Shown here one piece after another: positions 16,748 through 27,304 of a stretch of DNA of 64,000 nucleotides. The notes under the pieces were generated by a model that saw nothing but the letters and a program-made list of their open reading frames with translations, searched no databases and was not told where the DNA came from. This DNA is from JBEVOS01 sp964563395. Its GTDB lineage: Bacteria > Pseudomonadota > Alphaproteobacteria > Caulobacterales > Aquidulcibacteraceae. Position numbers and translations under genes: made by a program. The DNA lies in contig CAZLWK010000003.1 in NCBI GenBank assembly GCA_964563395.1, positions 1-64,000 of the forward strand. The letters run 5' to 3'. Numbering within the stretch: position 1 is the first letter of the stretch; each line of letters begins with the position of its first letter.

Positions 16748-17284
16748 ATGCAATCAGGCCGCCTTCCCCCTTTGACCTGGCGCCGCCCGGCGCCGCTTTG
16801 GGCGCTCTTATCTTTGATGCTCGCGCTCGGGCCGTTCGCGCTGGTGTTGATGGGCGAGGAAGGCTTCGCGCAATTCGCGCTGTTCACCGCAATCGCCGGC
16901 GCGCTCGTCGCCTTGATCACGCTTGGCGCGGCGCATTTGACCGGCCGCGCCTTCCGCTCGAGGCGCGAGGTCGTGAACCTTTCACTCTGGTCCATCGCCG
17001 CGACAAGCCTTGCCGCGCCCTTCGCGTTTCAGGCGCTGCTCATGGCATTGAAGGCCGCCAATGGCGGCGCCGTCGATACGGGGCTTTCCCTCGCGCTGCC
17101 GATGGCGCTCGCGCCCTTGGCGCTCTCGATGAGCCTGCCGATGGGAATTTATGCCGGCCTCATACTGGCCTACGTCGCCTTGACGCCGGCCAGGGCTGAG
17201 GGTCCGTTGACGCTGACTTACGAGACGGATCCGCGCCTTGCAGCAGACCCCATCCCAGCCGTCCGCGCCGAGGGCCTTTTCTGA
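16748..17284 (+). CDS. Predicted integral membrane protein, four or five segments
   Basis: 178 residues, unrecognised. Hydrophobic segments include APLWALLSLMLALGPFALVL, FALFTAIAGALVALITLGAA, LWSIAATSLAAPFAFQALLM, LALPMALAPLALSMSLPM and IYAGLILAYVALTP, with a cytosolic-looking basic loop RAFRSRREVVN. No catalytic motif is seen. GAGGTG lies about 8 bases before the ATG at 16748. It overlaps the next membrane protein by 47 bases, so the pair may work together (inference). Confidence 0.65.
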   Translation: MQSGRLPPLTWRRPAPLWALLSLMLALGPFALVLMGEEGFAQFALFTAIAGALVALITLGAAHLTGRAFRSRREVVNLSLWSIAATSLAAPFAFQALLMALKAANGGAVDTGLSLALPMALAPLALSMSLPMGIYAGLILAYVALTPARAEGPLTLTYETDPRLAADPIPAVRAEGLF

Positions 17285-17714
17285 CAATCTGGCGCTGCGT
17301 CGACCAGCCGTGCTGTGGGGACTGGCCGGCATTGCGATCCTGTTCGCTTTAGCCGCGCTCGCATTCGCTTGGACCGCATCGGATTTTCGCGGGCTCAATC
17401 CGCTGTCGCTGCGCATCCTTTCGATCCCGGCTGCGATCGGGGCGCTCTTGGCGGCGCTTTCGCTGGGTCCGCGTCTATTGCGCGGCGAGGCGATGCGCCT
17501 GGACGCGGCCCTGCTTCGGACCGTGACCGCGATGGGCGCGGCCGGGTTCGCCTGGCCGCTCAGCTTCGGCTTGGCGGTGGCGCTTCAGGGTGATGTTGCT
17601 GCGGCCTTGGGTTCGCTTTGGCGCGCGCTTGGCGGAGCGCTGATCGGGGCGGTGGCGGGCGCGATCGGCGGCGCGCTTGGCATCCTCGCCGCGTGCACGC
17701 GCCGCGACGCTTAA
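17238..17714 (+). CDS. Predicted integral membrane protein, TTG start, overlaps upstream gene
   Basis: 158 residues with four hydrophobic segments (AVLWGLAGIAILFALAALAF, ILSIPAAIGALLAALSL, AAGFAWPLSFGLAVALQ and ALIGAVAGAIGGALGILA). Not recognised. The TTG at 17238 gives a 47-base overlap with the previous gene in a different frame; a GTG at 17310 would remove the overlap but start directly at the first membrane helix. Neither has a convincing Shine-Dalgarno, so the start is uncertain. Its stop interlocks with the convergent hydroxylase gene (TTAA). Confidence 0.5.
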   Translation: MQQTPSQPSAPRAFSDNLALRRPAVLWGLAGIAILFALAALAFAWTASDFRGLNPLSLRILSIPAAIGALLAALSLGPRLLRGEAMRLDAALLRTVTAMGAAGFAWPLSFGLAVALQGDVAAALGSLWRALGGALIGAVAGAIGGALGILAACTRRDA

Positions 17715-18382
17715 GGGCGCGCCCACATCCGCAGCAGGTTCGAGATCGCCTTGTCCAGCACGAGAAGATCGCCGCGCGCAGCGCCTGCTCCCTCTAGGCG
17801 CGCGCGCGCCTGCGCGAGGTCGAAGAGAATTTCACGCCGCGCCGCGTCCGCAATGAAACTTTGCACCCAACCGACGCACGCTAGCCGCACGCCGCTGCTC
17901 ACCGGCGTCACGCGATGGATGGACCCAGCCGGGTAGAGAATGGCGTCGCCGGCGTTCAGCTTGACCTCCTGTTCGCCGAGCGCGCTGTCGATCGCGAGCG
18001 CCCCGCCCTCGTAGGTCTCGGGCTCGGCCAGGAATATCGTGAAGGCCAGATCGGTGCGCACCGGATCGGCGCCGCCCATCAACGCATCGTCGGTGTGTGC
18101 GCCGTACGTCATGCCCGGCTCGTACCGCGAGAACATCAAGCGCGTGAGGCGGCGCGGTCGCGCGGCGAGCGCGAAAACCGGATGTCGTCGCAGCGCCTCC
18201 TCGACGAAATCCGCGAGGGCGCCGATCGCTGTGTCCGCTCCCCGCGCCTGCAGATTGTTTTTCACCGCGCGCGCGGCCGGCCCCGCCGTGGCGCGCCCAT
18301 CGGCCCACGACGCGGCCTCAAGCCCAGCGCGCACGCGCGCCACGGCTTCGGGAGCGAGCACGCCTTCGAGGATCAGCATCAT
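17711..18382 (-). CDS. PKHD-type Fe(II)/2-oxoglutarate hydroxylase, PiuC/YbiX family
   Basis: 223 residues, the usual length of the family. Metal ligands His96 and Asp98 (YGAHTDDA) and His156 (SIHRVTP), and the 2-oxoglutarate-binding Arg166 (SSGVR), are all present. YbiX/PiuC proteins are iron-repressed in other Proteobacteria and usually sit beside TonB siderophore receptors; none is seen here. A Fur-like palindrome lies 15-33 bases upstream of the start, which fits iron control. The ATG at 18382 or the adjacent one at 18379 may be used. Confidence 0.88.
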   Translation of the reverse strand: MMLILEGVLAPEAVARVRAGLEAASWADGRATAGPAARAVKNNLQARGADTAIGALADFVEEALRRHPVFALAARPRRLTRLMFSRYEPGMTYGAHTDDALMGGADPVRTDLAFTIFLAEPETYEGGALAIDSALGEQEVKLNAGDAILYPAGSIHRVTPVSSGVRLACVGWVQSFIADAARREILFDLAQARARLEGAGAARGDLLVLDKAISNLLRMWARP

Positions 18383-18396
18383 CGCCCATTACTCTT

Positions 18397-18415
18397 GCGA
18401 ATGATTATCATTTCG
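18397..18415. promoter_or_regulatory. Fur-box candidate in a divergent promoter
   Basis: Contains the perfect 6-1-6 palindrome AATGAT-T-ATCATT (18400-18412) and matches 13 of 19 positions of the classical Fur consensus. It lies in the 65-bp gap between the PKHD hydroxylase and a lipoprotein gene, so one site could control both. Binding is inferred. Confidence 0.6.
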
Positions 18416-18447
18416 TCCAGTATGCGCGCATCCGAAGGGGTGGTTTG

Positions 18448-19296
18448 ATGGCGGTTACGACAAAGCTCAAGCTCTGGCGCACGATCGGGGCCGCGGCCAT
18501 CGCCGGGCTCGCGGTCGGGGCCTGCACGCCAGCGGGGGAAGGCGGTGAAGCCGGCCAGGCAGGTGTCTCCGGCGAAGCGGGCGAAGCGCCCGGCGGCGAA
18601 GGCGGCGAGGCCGCGATCGGCGAAGGCGGCGGCGAGCACGGCGAAGCGGGCGTTCAGGCCGCTTATGCCGGCATAGATGGCCCGGCGCGCACGGCCCTGC
18701 GCCTCCAGCACCTCAAGGGGTTCGTGCTGATCGCGCAGCGCGTCAATGAAGCGGGGCAAGCGCCGGAGGCAGGCGCGCTCGTCGGCCAAGGCGTGCTTGA
18801 AGTCTATGCGCCGGCGACGGACCAATTCGCCGGTTTCGACGCCGCGCCCTTGCGAGCGGCGGAAAGCGCGGGGCTCGACGGCAAACCGAAGGGCGAGGTG
18901 GCCGATCAGCTCGCGCGCGCTGAAGCCGCGATTGATCAAGCGCAAGTCGCGATCGCAACGCCCATCAATCAGGCCGACATCGCCGCGCGCATGGTCGATC
19001 TCGCGACCGGCCTTTATGGGCACGTGATCAACCCCGATTACAACGACCCGATCGAATATCAGCACAGCCTCGGCGCCGCGCTTGCGGCGCAGGAAGCCTT
19101 GCGCACCGGCGAGCGCGCTTTGCGGGGACGCGACGCGTCCGCCTACCAGGAAGCGCTGACGGAGATGGATCGGTTCGTCGCGCTTTGGCCCGGCGCCACC
19201 GTGCCGGACGCGCCCACGCCGGTGCGCGACATGCTGGCGCAAGCCTCGCGCGTGCGGCTCGCGCTTTCGCCGTTCCTGTTCAGCGCCGAGAATTAG
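18448..19296 (+). CDS. Lipoprotein of unknown function, probably iron-regulated
   Basis: 282 residues. N-terminal MAVTTKLKLWRTIGAAAIAG is a lipoprotein signal with lipobox VGAC (Cys26). Residues 28-66 are a low-complexity Gly/Glu/Ala linker (GEGGEAGQAG, GGEGGEAA, GEGGGEHGEAG). The remainder is Ala-rich and mainly helical, with LRLQHLKGFVLIAQRVNEAG and GLYGHVINPDYNDPIEYQHS. I do not recognise the fold. AAGGGGTGG precedes the ATG. Shared Fur-like box with the divergent hydroxylase suggests a role in iron acquisition or storage (inference). Confidence 0.7.
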   Translation: MAVTTKLKLWRTIGAAAIAGLAVGACTPAGEGGEAGQAGVSGEAGEAPGGEGGEAAIGEGGGEHGEAGVQAAYAGIDGPARTALRLQHLKGFVLIAQRVNEAGQAPEAGALVGQGVLEVYAPATDQFAGFDAAPLRAAESAGLDGKPKGEVADQLARAEAAIDQAQVAIATPINQADIAARMVDLATGLYGHVINPDYNDPIEYQHSLGAALAAQEALRTGERALRGRDASAYQEALTEMDRFVALWPGATVPDAPTPVRDMLAQASRVRLALSPFLFSAEN

Positions 19297-19307
19297 CGAC
19301 CCGCCGA

Positions 19308-20294
19308 TCAGCCGAAGAGCTTTGGCTCAACCTCGCTGTGCCAACGCCATGCGTCCGCGATGGAGATGTCGATTCCGCGCGTCGGCGTCCAGCCAAGGGT
19401 GCGGCGCGCATGGGAATTGTCCGCGACAAGCGCGGGCGAATCGCCAGGACGACGCGCATCTTCAGTGGCCGGCACGGGCCGCCCCGTGACGCGGGCGATG
19501 GCGTCGAGCAATTCGCGAACCGTCACGCCGTCTCCCGTACCGAGATTGCAAGCGATGCTCTGGCCGCCCTTGAGCAAATGATCGACGGCGCGGACATGCG
19601 CATCCGCCAGATCGCGCACATGGATGTAATCGCGCACGCAGGTGCCGTCGCGCGTATCGTAATCCGTGCCGAAAATCTTGAAGCCTTCACGCCGACCATT
19701 CAGCGTGAACAACGCGAGCGGCAAAGCGTGCGTTTCCGGATCGTGACGCTCGCCAATGCCTTGATCCGGCGCGGCGCCGGCGGCGTTGAAATAGCGCAAG
19801 ATGGCGTGGCGAAACCCATAGGCGGCGCCGTAATCGATCAAGGCGCGCTCAATCATTAGCTTGGACCAGGCGTAAGGGCTCAACGGCGCCTGAGGATGAG
19901 CCTCATCGAGCGGCAGCCTCTGCGGCGCGCCGAAGATCGCGCACGTGGAAGAGAACACCAGCGCGTCGACGCCGTTCGCGCGCAACGCATCCATCACGCA
20001 CAGCGCGCCGTGAACGTTGTTGTCATAGAAAGCGGAAGGCTGTTTGACGCTTTCGCCAACCTCGATCAGCGCGGCGCAGTGCAAGGCGATATCGGGCTTG
20101 TGGGCCTTGAGGACCGCATCGAGGCGCGCGCGGTCGCGAATGTCGCCCTCTTCCAGGGGGCCCCATTTGACGAAGGCGCGATGGCCGTTGGCGAAATTGT
20201 CATAGACCACCACCTCGTGCCCGGCGGACGCCAGGGCGTAGGCGCAGTGCGCGCCGACATAGCCCGCTCCGCCCGTAACCAGCACTTTCGCCAT
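19308..20294 (-). CDS. galE: UDP-glucose 4-epimerase
   Basis: 328 residues. NAD-binding VLVTGGAGYVGAHCAYAL at the N-terminus, FSSTCAIFG, and catalytic Tyr141/Lys145 (SPYAWSKLM); RYFNAAGA and DGTCVRDYIHVRDLADAH are GalE-specific. It interconverts UDP-glucose and UDP-galactose for surface polysaccharide. AAGGG lies 7 bases before the ATG. Convergent with the lipoprotein gene, divergent from pgi across 70 bp. Confidence 0.95.
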   Translation of the reverse strand: MAKVLVTGGAGYVGAHCAYALASAGHEVVVYDNFANGHRAFVKWGPLEEGDIRDRARLDAVLKAHKPDIALHCAALIEVGESVKQPSAFYDNNVHGALCVMDALRANGVDALVFSSTCAIFGAPQRLPLDEAHPQAPLSPYAWSKLMIERALIDYGAAYGFRHAILRYFNAAGAAPDQGIGERHDPETHALPLALFTLNGRREGFKIFGTDYDTRDGTCVRDYIHVRDLADAHVRAVDHLLKGGQSIACNLGTGDGVTVRELLDAIARVTGRPVPATEDARRPGDSPALVADNSHARRTLGWTPTRGIDISIADAWRWHSEVEPKLFG

Positions 20295-20364
20295 CTCTTA
20301 ACCCTTCGCAGCGTGGCCCGCGCTTGCATGGACGCCCGCATTCTCTTCCTGATAAGGGCCATGC

Positions 20365-21924
20365 ATGACCAGCGCCAACCGTCCGATGCAGCTTGAAGCC
20401 GCCTTCGCCGCCGTGGCGGCGCATGGCGCGCGCCTCAAGGCCACGCCGCTTACAAAGCTGTTTCAAACCGAGGCGGATCGCGCCGAGCGATTAACGATTT
20501 TCGCACCGCATTTGACGCTCGACCTGTCCAAACAACGGATTGACGGCCCGCTGCTTGAGGCGCTCGCGCGCTGGGCCGAGGCGGCGGATTTCGCGGGCAA
20601 GCGCGCTGGCCTGTTCGCCGGCGATGCGCTGAACGCGACCGAGGGGCGTGCCGCTTGGCATACGGCCCTGCGCGCCGAGGACGCGCCGGCCGTGGTGCGC
20701 GAGACGCGCGCGCGGATGCGCGCCTTCGCCGCAGACCTTCGCGACGTCGACGCGATCGTGCATCTGGGGATCGGCGGATCGGATCTGGGGCCAAGACTTA
20801 TCGCGGACGCGCTGAAGCCGCATGCGCTGAAGGCCCGCACGCTGCGCTTCGCCGCGAACATTGACGGCGCCGACATCGTCGACGCTCTGGACGGGCTCGA
20901 TCCGGCCCGGACCTTGATTATCGTCTGCTCCAAGACGTTCACGACCTTGGAGACTCTCGCAAACGCGAATGCGGCGCGCACCTGGGCCGGCAAGGATGCA
21001 CGGCTCGCCGCCGTCACGGCCGCGCCCGCCCGCGCCGCCGCTTGGGGCGTGTCGGAGGACTCAATCTTTCCGTTTTGGGACTGGGTGGGCGGACGCTATT
21101 CGCTGTGGTCGGCGATTGGGCTCTCCATCGAATGCGCCTTCGCGCCCGGCATGTTCGACGAACTCTTGAAGGGCGCCGGAGAGATGGACGCGCATTTTCG
21201 CGATACGCCCTTCCCGCGCAACGCGCCCGCTTTGGCGGCGTCCGTGCAGGCGTTCAATCGCGAAGCGCTCGGCCACCGCTCTTACGCACTCGTCCCCTAT
21301 GTGCAGCGTCTGCGGCTCTTGCCCGCCTTCCTGCAGCAGCAGGAAATGGAATCGAACGGCAAGCGCGTGGACATGGAAGGTCGTCCGCTCACGCGCGCCG
21401 CCGCGGTCGTCACCTGGGGCGAGGCCGGCACGACGGCGCAGCACAGCTTTTTCCAGATGCTGCATCAAGGCGTGGAGGAGATTCCGGTCGAATTCATCGT
21501 CGCCGCGCGCGGCCATGAGGGGCCGCCCGCTCATCGCGCCGCGCTCAACGCTAATGCGCTCGCGCAGGCGCGCGCCTTGATGGCGGGCCGGAGCGAAGCT
21601 GAAGCCTACGCCGCGATGATCGCGCAGGGCATGGACGACAGCGAAGCGGCGCGCCTTGCGCCGCACCGCGCCTTCCCCGGCGACCGCGCCTCCACCCTGC
21701 TCGGTCTTGATGCGCTGACACCCCGCTCGCTCGGCGCGCTCCTGGCCTTTTACGAGCACCGCACCTTCACCCAAGGCGTTCTGGCCGGGATCAATTCCTT
21801 CGACCAATTTGGCGTGGAGCTTGGCAAGGAAATGGCGAGCGTTCTGACGCCCGCTTTCGAAGGCGCGCCCCCGCCCGCCGACCTCGACGCATCGACGCGC
21901 GCTTGGCTCAAGCGCTTGGCCTAG
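20365..21924 (+). CDS. pgi: Glucose-6-phosphate isomerase
   Basis: 519 residues. Signatures GGSDLGPRLIADAL, CSKTFTTLET, FPFWDWVGGRYSLWSAIG, the helix QQQEMESNGKRVDMEG and FDQFGVELGKEMA are those of the proteobacterial PGI family. It interconverts glucose-6-phosphate and fructose-6-phosphate. The ATG at 20365 is close to AAGGG; another ATG four bases earlier is out of frame. A PQQ dehydrogenase gene follows after 38 bp and may be cotranscribed. Confidence 0.95.
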   Translation: MTSANRPMQLEAAFAAVAAHGARLKATPLTKLFQTEADRAERLTIFAPHLTLDLSKQRIDGPLLEALARWAEAADFAGKRAGLFAGDALNATEGRAAWHTALRAEDAPAVVRETRARMRAFAADLRDVDAIVHLGIGGSDLGPRLIADALKPHALKARTLRFAANIDGADIVDALDGLDPARTLIIVCSKTFTTLETLANANAARTWAGKDARLAAVTAAPARAAAWGVSEDSIFPFWDWVGGRYSLWSAIGLSIECAFAPGMFDELLKGAGEMDAHFRDTPFPRNAPALAASVQAFNREALGHRSYALVPYVQRLRLLPAFLQQQEMESNGKRVDMEGRPLTRAAAVVTWGEAGTTAQHSFFQMLHQGVEEIPVEFIVAARGHEGPPAHRAALNANALAQARALMAGRSEAEAYAAMIAQGMDDSEAARLAPHRAFPGDRASTLLGLDALTPRSLGALLAFYEHRTFTQGVLAGINSFDQFGVELGKEMASVLTPAFEGAPPPADLDASTRAWLKRLA

Positions 21925-21962
21925 AGGCGCGCCCCGTCGTAAAAAGAAAGCGGGGAAGTGGA

Positions 21963-24013
21963 ATGAAACACGCTGTCATGACGGCTGCGCTCCTGGCGCT
22001 CAGCCTTGGCGCCTCGGCGCAGGACTGGACCCATTACGGCGCCGACGCGGGGGGATCACGGCATGCGCCGCTGACCCAGATCAATCGCGACAATGTCGAC
22101 GATCTCGTCCCTGCTTGGACCTATCGGACAGGCCATCTTGCGGCGCCGGAATCGGCGCGCGCGCGCACGCGATTTCAAACGACGCCGATCCTCGTTGAAG
22201 GCAAACTGGCGCTTTGCACCCCTTACAACGCGATCATCGCGCTCGATCCCGCCAGCGGACGTGAGCTATGGCGCCATGACGCGCGAATCGCCACGGATAC
22301 AAGGCCCGCGAACGGCTATAATTGCCGCGGCGTTTCCTATTGGCGCGATACGCAAGCGCCGCCTGGCGCGGCGTGCGCATCGCGCCTCTTCATGGGCACG
22401 AACGACCATCGCCTGATCGCGGTCGATCTCGCCACGGGCGCGCCATGCGCCGAATTCGGCGCCGGCGGGCAAATCGCGATCACGCCGTCCATGCCGCTGA
22501 ACAGGCCCGGCGAGTTTCAAATCACCTCGCCGCCCACGCTAATCGGCGACGTGGTGGTTGTCGGCTCCTCGATTTCCGACAACACCGCACGCGAGGCGCC
22601 GGCTGGCGTGGTGCATGCTTTCAATGCGCGCACGGGCGCGCCGCTCTGGGCATTCGATCCAATCCCGCGCGGCGCCGTGGCGGCCCGCGCCCTCGGCTGG
22701 CCGGATGCGCCCGTCGAAGGCCATGCCAATGTCTGGGCGCCCATGGCCGCGGACGCCGCGCGCGGCTTGATCTTTCTGCCGACATCGAGCCCAAGCCCAG
22801 ATTTTTTCGGCGGCCTGCGCGCGGGCGACAACCGCCATGCCAATTCCGTCGTCGCGCTCGAAGCCGCGACCGGCGCCGTGCGCTGGGCGTTCCAGACCGT
22901 GCATCACGACGTGTGGGATTACGATCTCCCGGCGCAGCCGATGCTGGTGACCATCACCAAGGACGGCGCGCCGCGCGACGTGGTGATTCAAGTGACCAAG
23001 ATGGGGCTCGTCTTCGTCCTGGACCGCGAGACAGGCGAACCCGTTTTTCCAGTCGAGGAACGGGCGGTTCCGCAAGACGGCGCCGAGGGCGAAGCGCTTT
23101 CGCCGACACAGCCCATTCCCATCGCGCCGCCGCCGCTCGCGCCCTCCACGATCAGCGCCGACAACGCCTTCGGAATCACGCCGTTCGACCGCGCCGCCTG
23201 CCGAGAGCGCATCGCGGCGGCGCGCGCGGAAGGGCTCTACACGCCGCCTTCGACGCAGGGCACAATCGTTTATCCGTTCACCGGCGGCGGCGCGAATTGG
23301 GGCGGCGCGGCGTTCGATCCGGCGACCAACAGATTGTTCGTCAACACGTCGAACCTCATGCATCTCATCACGCTCATTCCGCGCGCGGACGCGGAGGGGC
23401 GCGAAGAAAGCTTCCGCGAGCGCGGCTTCGCGCCGATGCGCGGCACGCCCTATGCGATGACGCGCGAGCCGTTGCTGTCGCCGCTTGGCCTCCCCTGCAA
23501 CCCTCCGCCCTGGGGCAGTCTTTACGCTGTCGACATGGACAGCGGCGCCATCGCCTGGCGCGCGACGCTGGGCACCACGGAAGACCTCGCGCCCTTGGGT
23601 CTCGCGCTCAAATTTGGCACGCCCAATCTGGGCGGTCCGCTCGTCACCGCGTCGGGCCTTGTGTTCATCGGCGCGGCGATGGACCGCTATTTGCGCGCCT
23701 TCGACGCCGAGAGCGGCGCCGAACTCTGGCAAGGCCGCTTGCCCGCCGGCGGCCAAGCGACGCCGATGACCTATGAATGGCAGGGCCGCCAATATGTGGT
23801 GATCGCCGCCGGCGGCCATGACGAGGCGGGCACGGCGCAGGGCGATTACATCGTCGCTTTCGCGCCGCCGCGCGCCGGAGAACCGGGACGCGGCCTGATC
23901 TCACGCTTGATCGATCGTCCGGGCGGGCGGTTCACGGCGATCACCGTAATCCCGGCGCTGATCTTGGCGGGTCTTGTTGTTGTTATCTTGCGCGGACTTC
24001 GACGCAAGGCAGC

Positions 24014-24017
<4 letters not shown>
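21963..24017 (+). CDS. PQQ-dependent dehydrogenase, glucose dehydrogenase-like, with C-terminal membrane anchor
   Basis: 684 residues. A Sec signal (MKHAVMTAALLALSLGASAQ) leads into an eight-bladed quinoprotein propeller: DWTHYGADAGGSRHAPLTQI, FQTTPILVEG, VSYWRD, GTNDHRLIAVD, HHDVWDYDLPAQPML, GANWGGAAFDP and GTPNLGGPLVTASGLVFIGA. These are closest to membrane glucose dehydrogenase (Gcd), but the usual five N-terminal helices are absent; instead a single helix (FTAITVIPALILAGLVVVIL) closes the protein. It should oxidise an aldose or polyol in the periplasm and pass electrons to quinone. No pqq biosynthesis genes are in the window. GGGGAAG precedes the ATG at 21963. Confidence 0.85.
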
Positions 24018-25372
<1,355 letters not shown>

Positions 25373-25480
25373 GGATGCTCCGGATAACGTCACAAGTTGA
25401 AAGAGGAATTGAGATGCAAATCAACCGGCCCCGCCGCATAAGATCGGCCGGGGCGGCGCGGCGACGGTTTTCGAGGAAAT

Positions 25481-27304
25481 ATGTGCGGAATCATCGGCGT
25501 ATTGGGCGATGGGCCGGCCGCCCCCCGGCTCCTGGAAGCGCTCAAGCGGCTCGAATATCGCGGCTATGACAGCGCCGGCGTGGCGACGCTGGAGGGCGCG
25601 GCGCTGGCGCGGCGGCGGGCGGCAGGCAAGATCAAGAACCTTGAGGGCGTGCTCGCGGATGAGCCGCTGCGCGGGCGCTCCGGCATCGGCCACACCCGCT
25701 GGGCGACCCATGGGGCGCCGACGACCGCCAACGCCCATCCCCACGCGGCCGGGCGCACCGCAATTGTCCATAACGGCATCATCGAGAATTTTCGCGCGCT
25801 GCGGGCCGAGCTGTCCGCCAGTGGACGCGTGTTCGAAAGCGAGACCGATTCAGAGACCATCGCTCACCTGATCGACGCGGGGCTCTCGGCGGGCCTTTCG
25901 CCGAAAGAAGCGGCGCTGAAGGCCGTCGGCAGGCTGGAGGGCGCGTTCGCCATCGCCTGCCTCTTCGCCGGCGAGGACGATCTTCTGATCGGCGCGCGCA
26001 AGGGCAGCCCGCTGGTGATCGGCGTCGGCGATGGGGAAATGTTCCTCGGCTCCGACGCCATCGCCGTAGCCCCGTTCACGCAGCGCGTCATTTATCTTGA
26101 AGAAGGCGATCTGACAGTGTTGACGCGCGCCAGCATCGACATCGTTGATGCGCAGAGGCGCACGGTCACGCGGCCGATCCACACGCTTTCAGGCGGCGCG
26201 GCGGCGGCGGAAAAAGGCAATCATCGCCATTTCATGCAGAAGGAAATCTATGAACAGCCCGAAACCACGGGCCGCACGATCGCGCGTTATGTCAATGCTT
26301 TCGAGGAGCGCGTGGAGACGCCCGATCTCGACGGCGTCGATCTGGCGAGCGACAGCGCGATCCTGATCGGCTGCGGCACGGCGCACTATGTGGGGCGCGT
26401 GGCGGAATATTGGTTCGAAGGCATAGCCGGCGTCTCGGCAGAGACCGACATCGCCTCGGAGTTCCGCTATCGCAAGCCCGTCGCGCAGCAAAGGAGCTTT
26501 GCCGCCTTCGTCTCGCAATCGGGCGAAACCGCCGACACGCTTGCGGCGCTGCGCTATTGCAAGGCCCAAGGCGTCAAGACCCTTGCCATCGTCAACGTGC
26601 CGGAATCGACGATCTGGCGTGAAGCCGATGCGCGCATGCCCACACTGGCTGGCCCTGAGATCGGGGTCGCCTCCACCAAGGCCTTCACGGCGCAATTGGC
26701 GACGCTCGCCGCGCTCGCCATCGCGATGGGCCGCGCACGCGGCGCGCTGGCGGCGCAGGAAGAGCAACGCTTGGTGCGCGCGCTGATGGAATGCCCGCGC
26801 CTCTTGGCCGAGGCGCTGCACACGGAGCCGGAGATCGACAAACTCGCGCACACGCTGAAGGATGCGCGCGACGTGCTCTATCTCGGCCGCGGCGTGCATT
26901 ATCCGATCGCGCTGGAAGGAGCCCTCAAGCTCAAGGAGCTCTCCTACATTCACGCCGAAGGCTATGCGGCGGGTGAATTGAAGCATGGGCCGATCGCGCT
27001 GATCGACGAGCAGACGCCGATCGTCGTCGTCGCGCCGCATGACGCGCTGTTCGAGAAGACGCTGTCCAACATGCAAGAGGTGGCCGCGCGCGGGGGAAAA
27101 ATCATCCTGATTTCCGACGCGGCCGGCCATGCGGCGGCGGGCGATCTGCCCAGCGCGCGCATTCACGCGCCGGCCTGCGACCCCTTCGTGGCGCCGATCG
27201 TCTACGCCGCTCCGGTGCAATTGCTGGCCTATTACGTGGCGGTGCATAAGGGCACCGACGTGGACCAGCCGCGCAATCTCGCAAAATCGGTGACCGTCGA
27301 ATGA
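25481..27304 (+). CDS. glmS: Glutamine-fructose-6-phosphate aminotransferase (isomerizing)
   Basis: 607 residues. Starts MCGIIGVLGDG with the catalytic Cys2 of the N-terminal glutaminase; GIGHTRWATHG and HNGIIENF follow. Two SIS domains carry ESVG-like ILIGCGTAHYVG, SQSGETADTLAAL and YLGRGVHYPIALEGALKLKE; the C-terminus NLAKSVTVE is the family end. It makes glucosamine-6-phosphate, first step to UDP-GlcNAc. The stop overlaps the next start (ATGA 27301-27304), so it heads a three-gene operon. Confidence 0.96.
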   Translation: MCGIIGVLGDGPAAPRLLEALKRLEYRGYDSAGVATLEGAALARRRAAGKIKNLEGVLADEPLRGRSGIGHTRWATHGAPTTANAHPHAAGRTAIVHNGIIENFRALRAELSASGRVFESETDSETIAHLIDAGLSAGLSPKEAALKAVGRLEGAFAIACLFAGEDDLLIGARKGSPLVIGVGDGEMFLGSDAIAVAPFTQRVIYLEEGDLTVLTRASIDIVDAQRRTVTRPIHTLSGGAAAAEKGNHRHFMQKEIYEQPETTGRTIARYVNAFEERVETPDLDGVDLASDSAILIGCGTAHYVGRVAEYWFEGIAGVSAETDIASEFRYRKPVAQQRSFAAFVSQSGETADTLAALRYCKAQGVKTLAIVNVPESTIWREADARMPTLAGPEIGVASTKAFTAQLATLAALAIAMGRARGALAAQEEQRLVRALMECPRLLAEALHTEPEIDKLAHTLKDARDVLYLGRGVHYPIALEGALKLKELSYIHAEGYAAGELKHGPIALIDEQTPIVVVAPHDALFEKTLSNMQEVAARGGKIILISDAAGHAAAGDLPSARIHAPACDPFVAPIVYAAPVQLLAYYVAVHKGTDVDQPRNLAKSVTVE

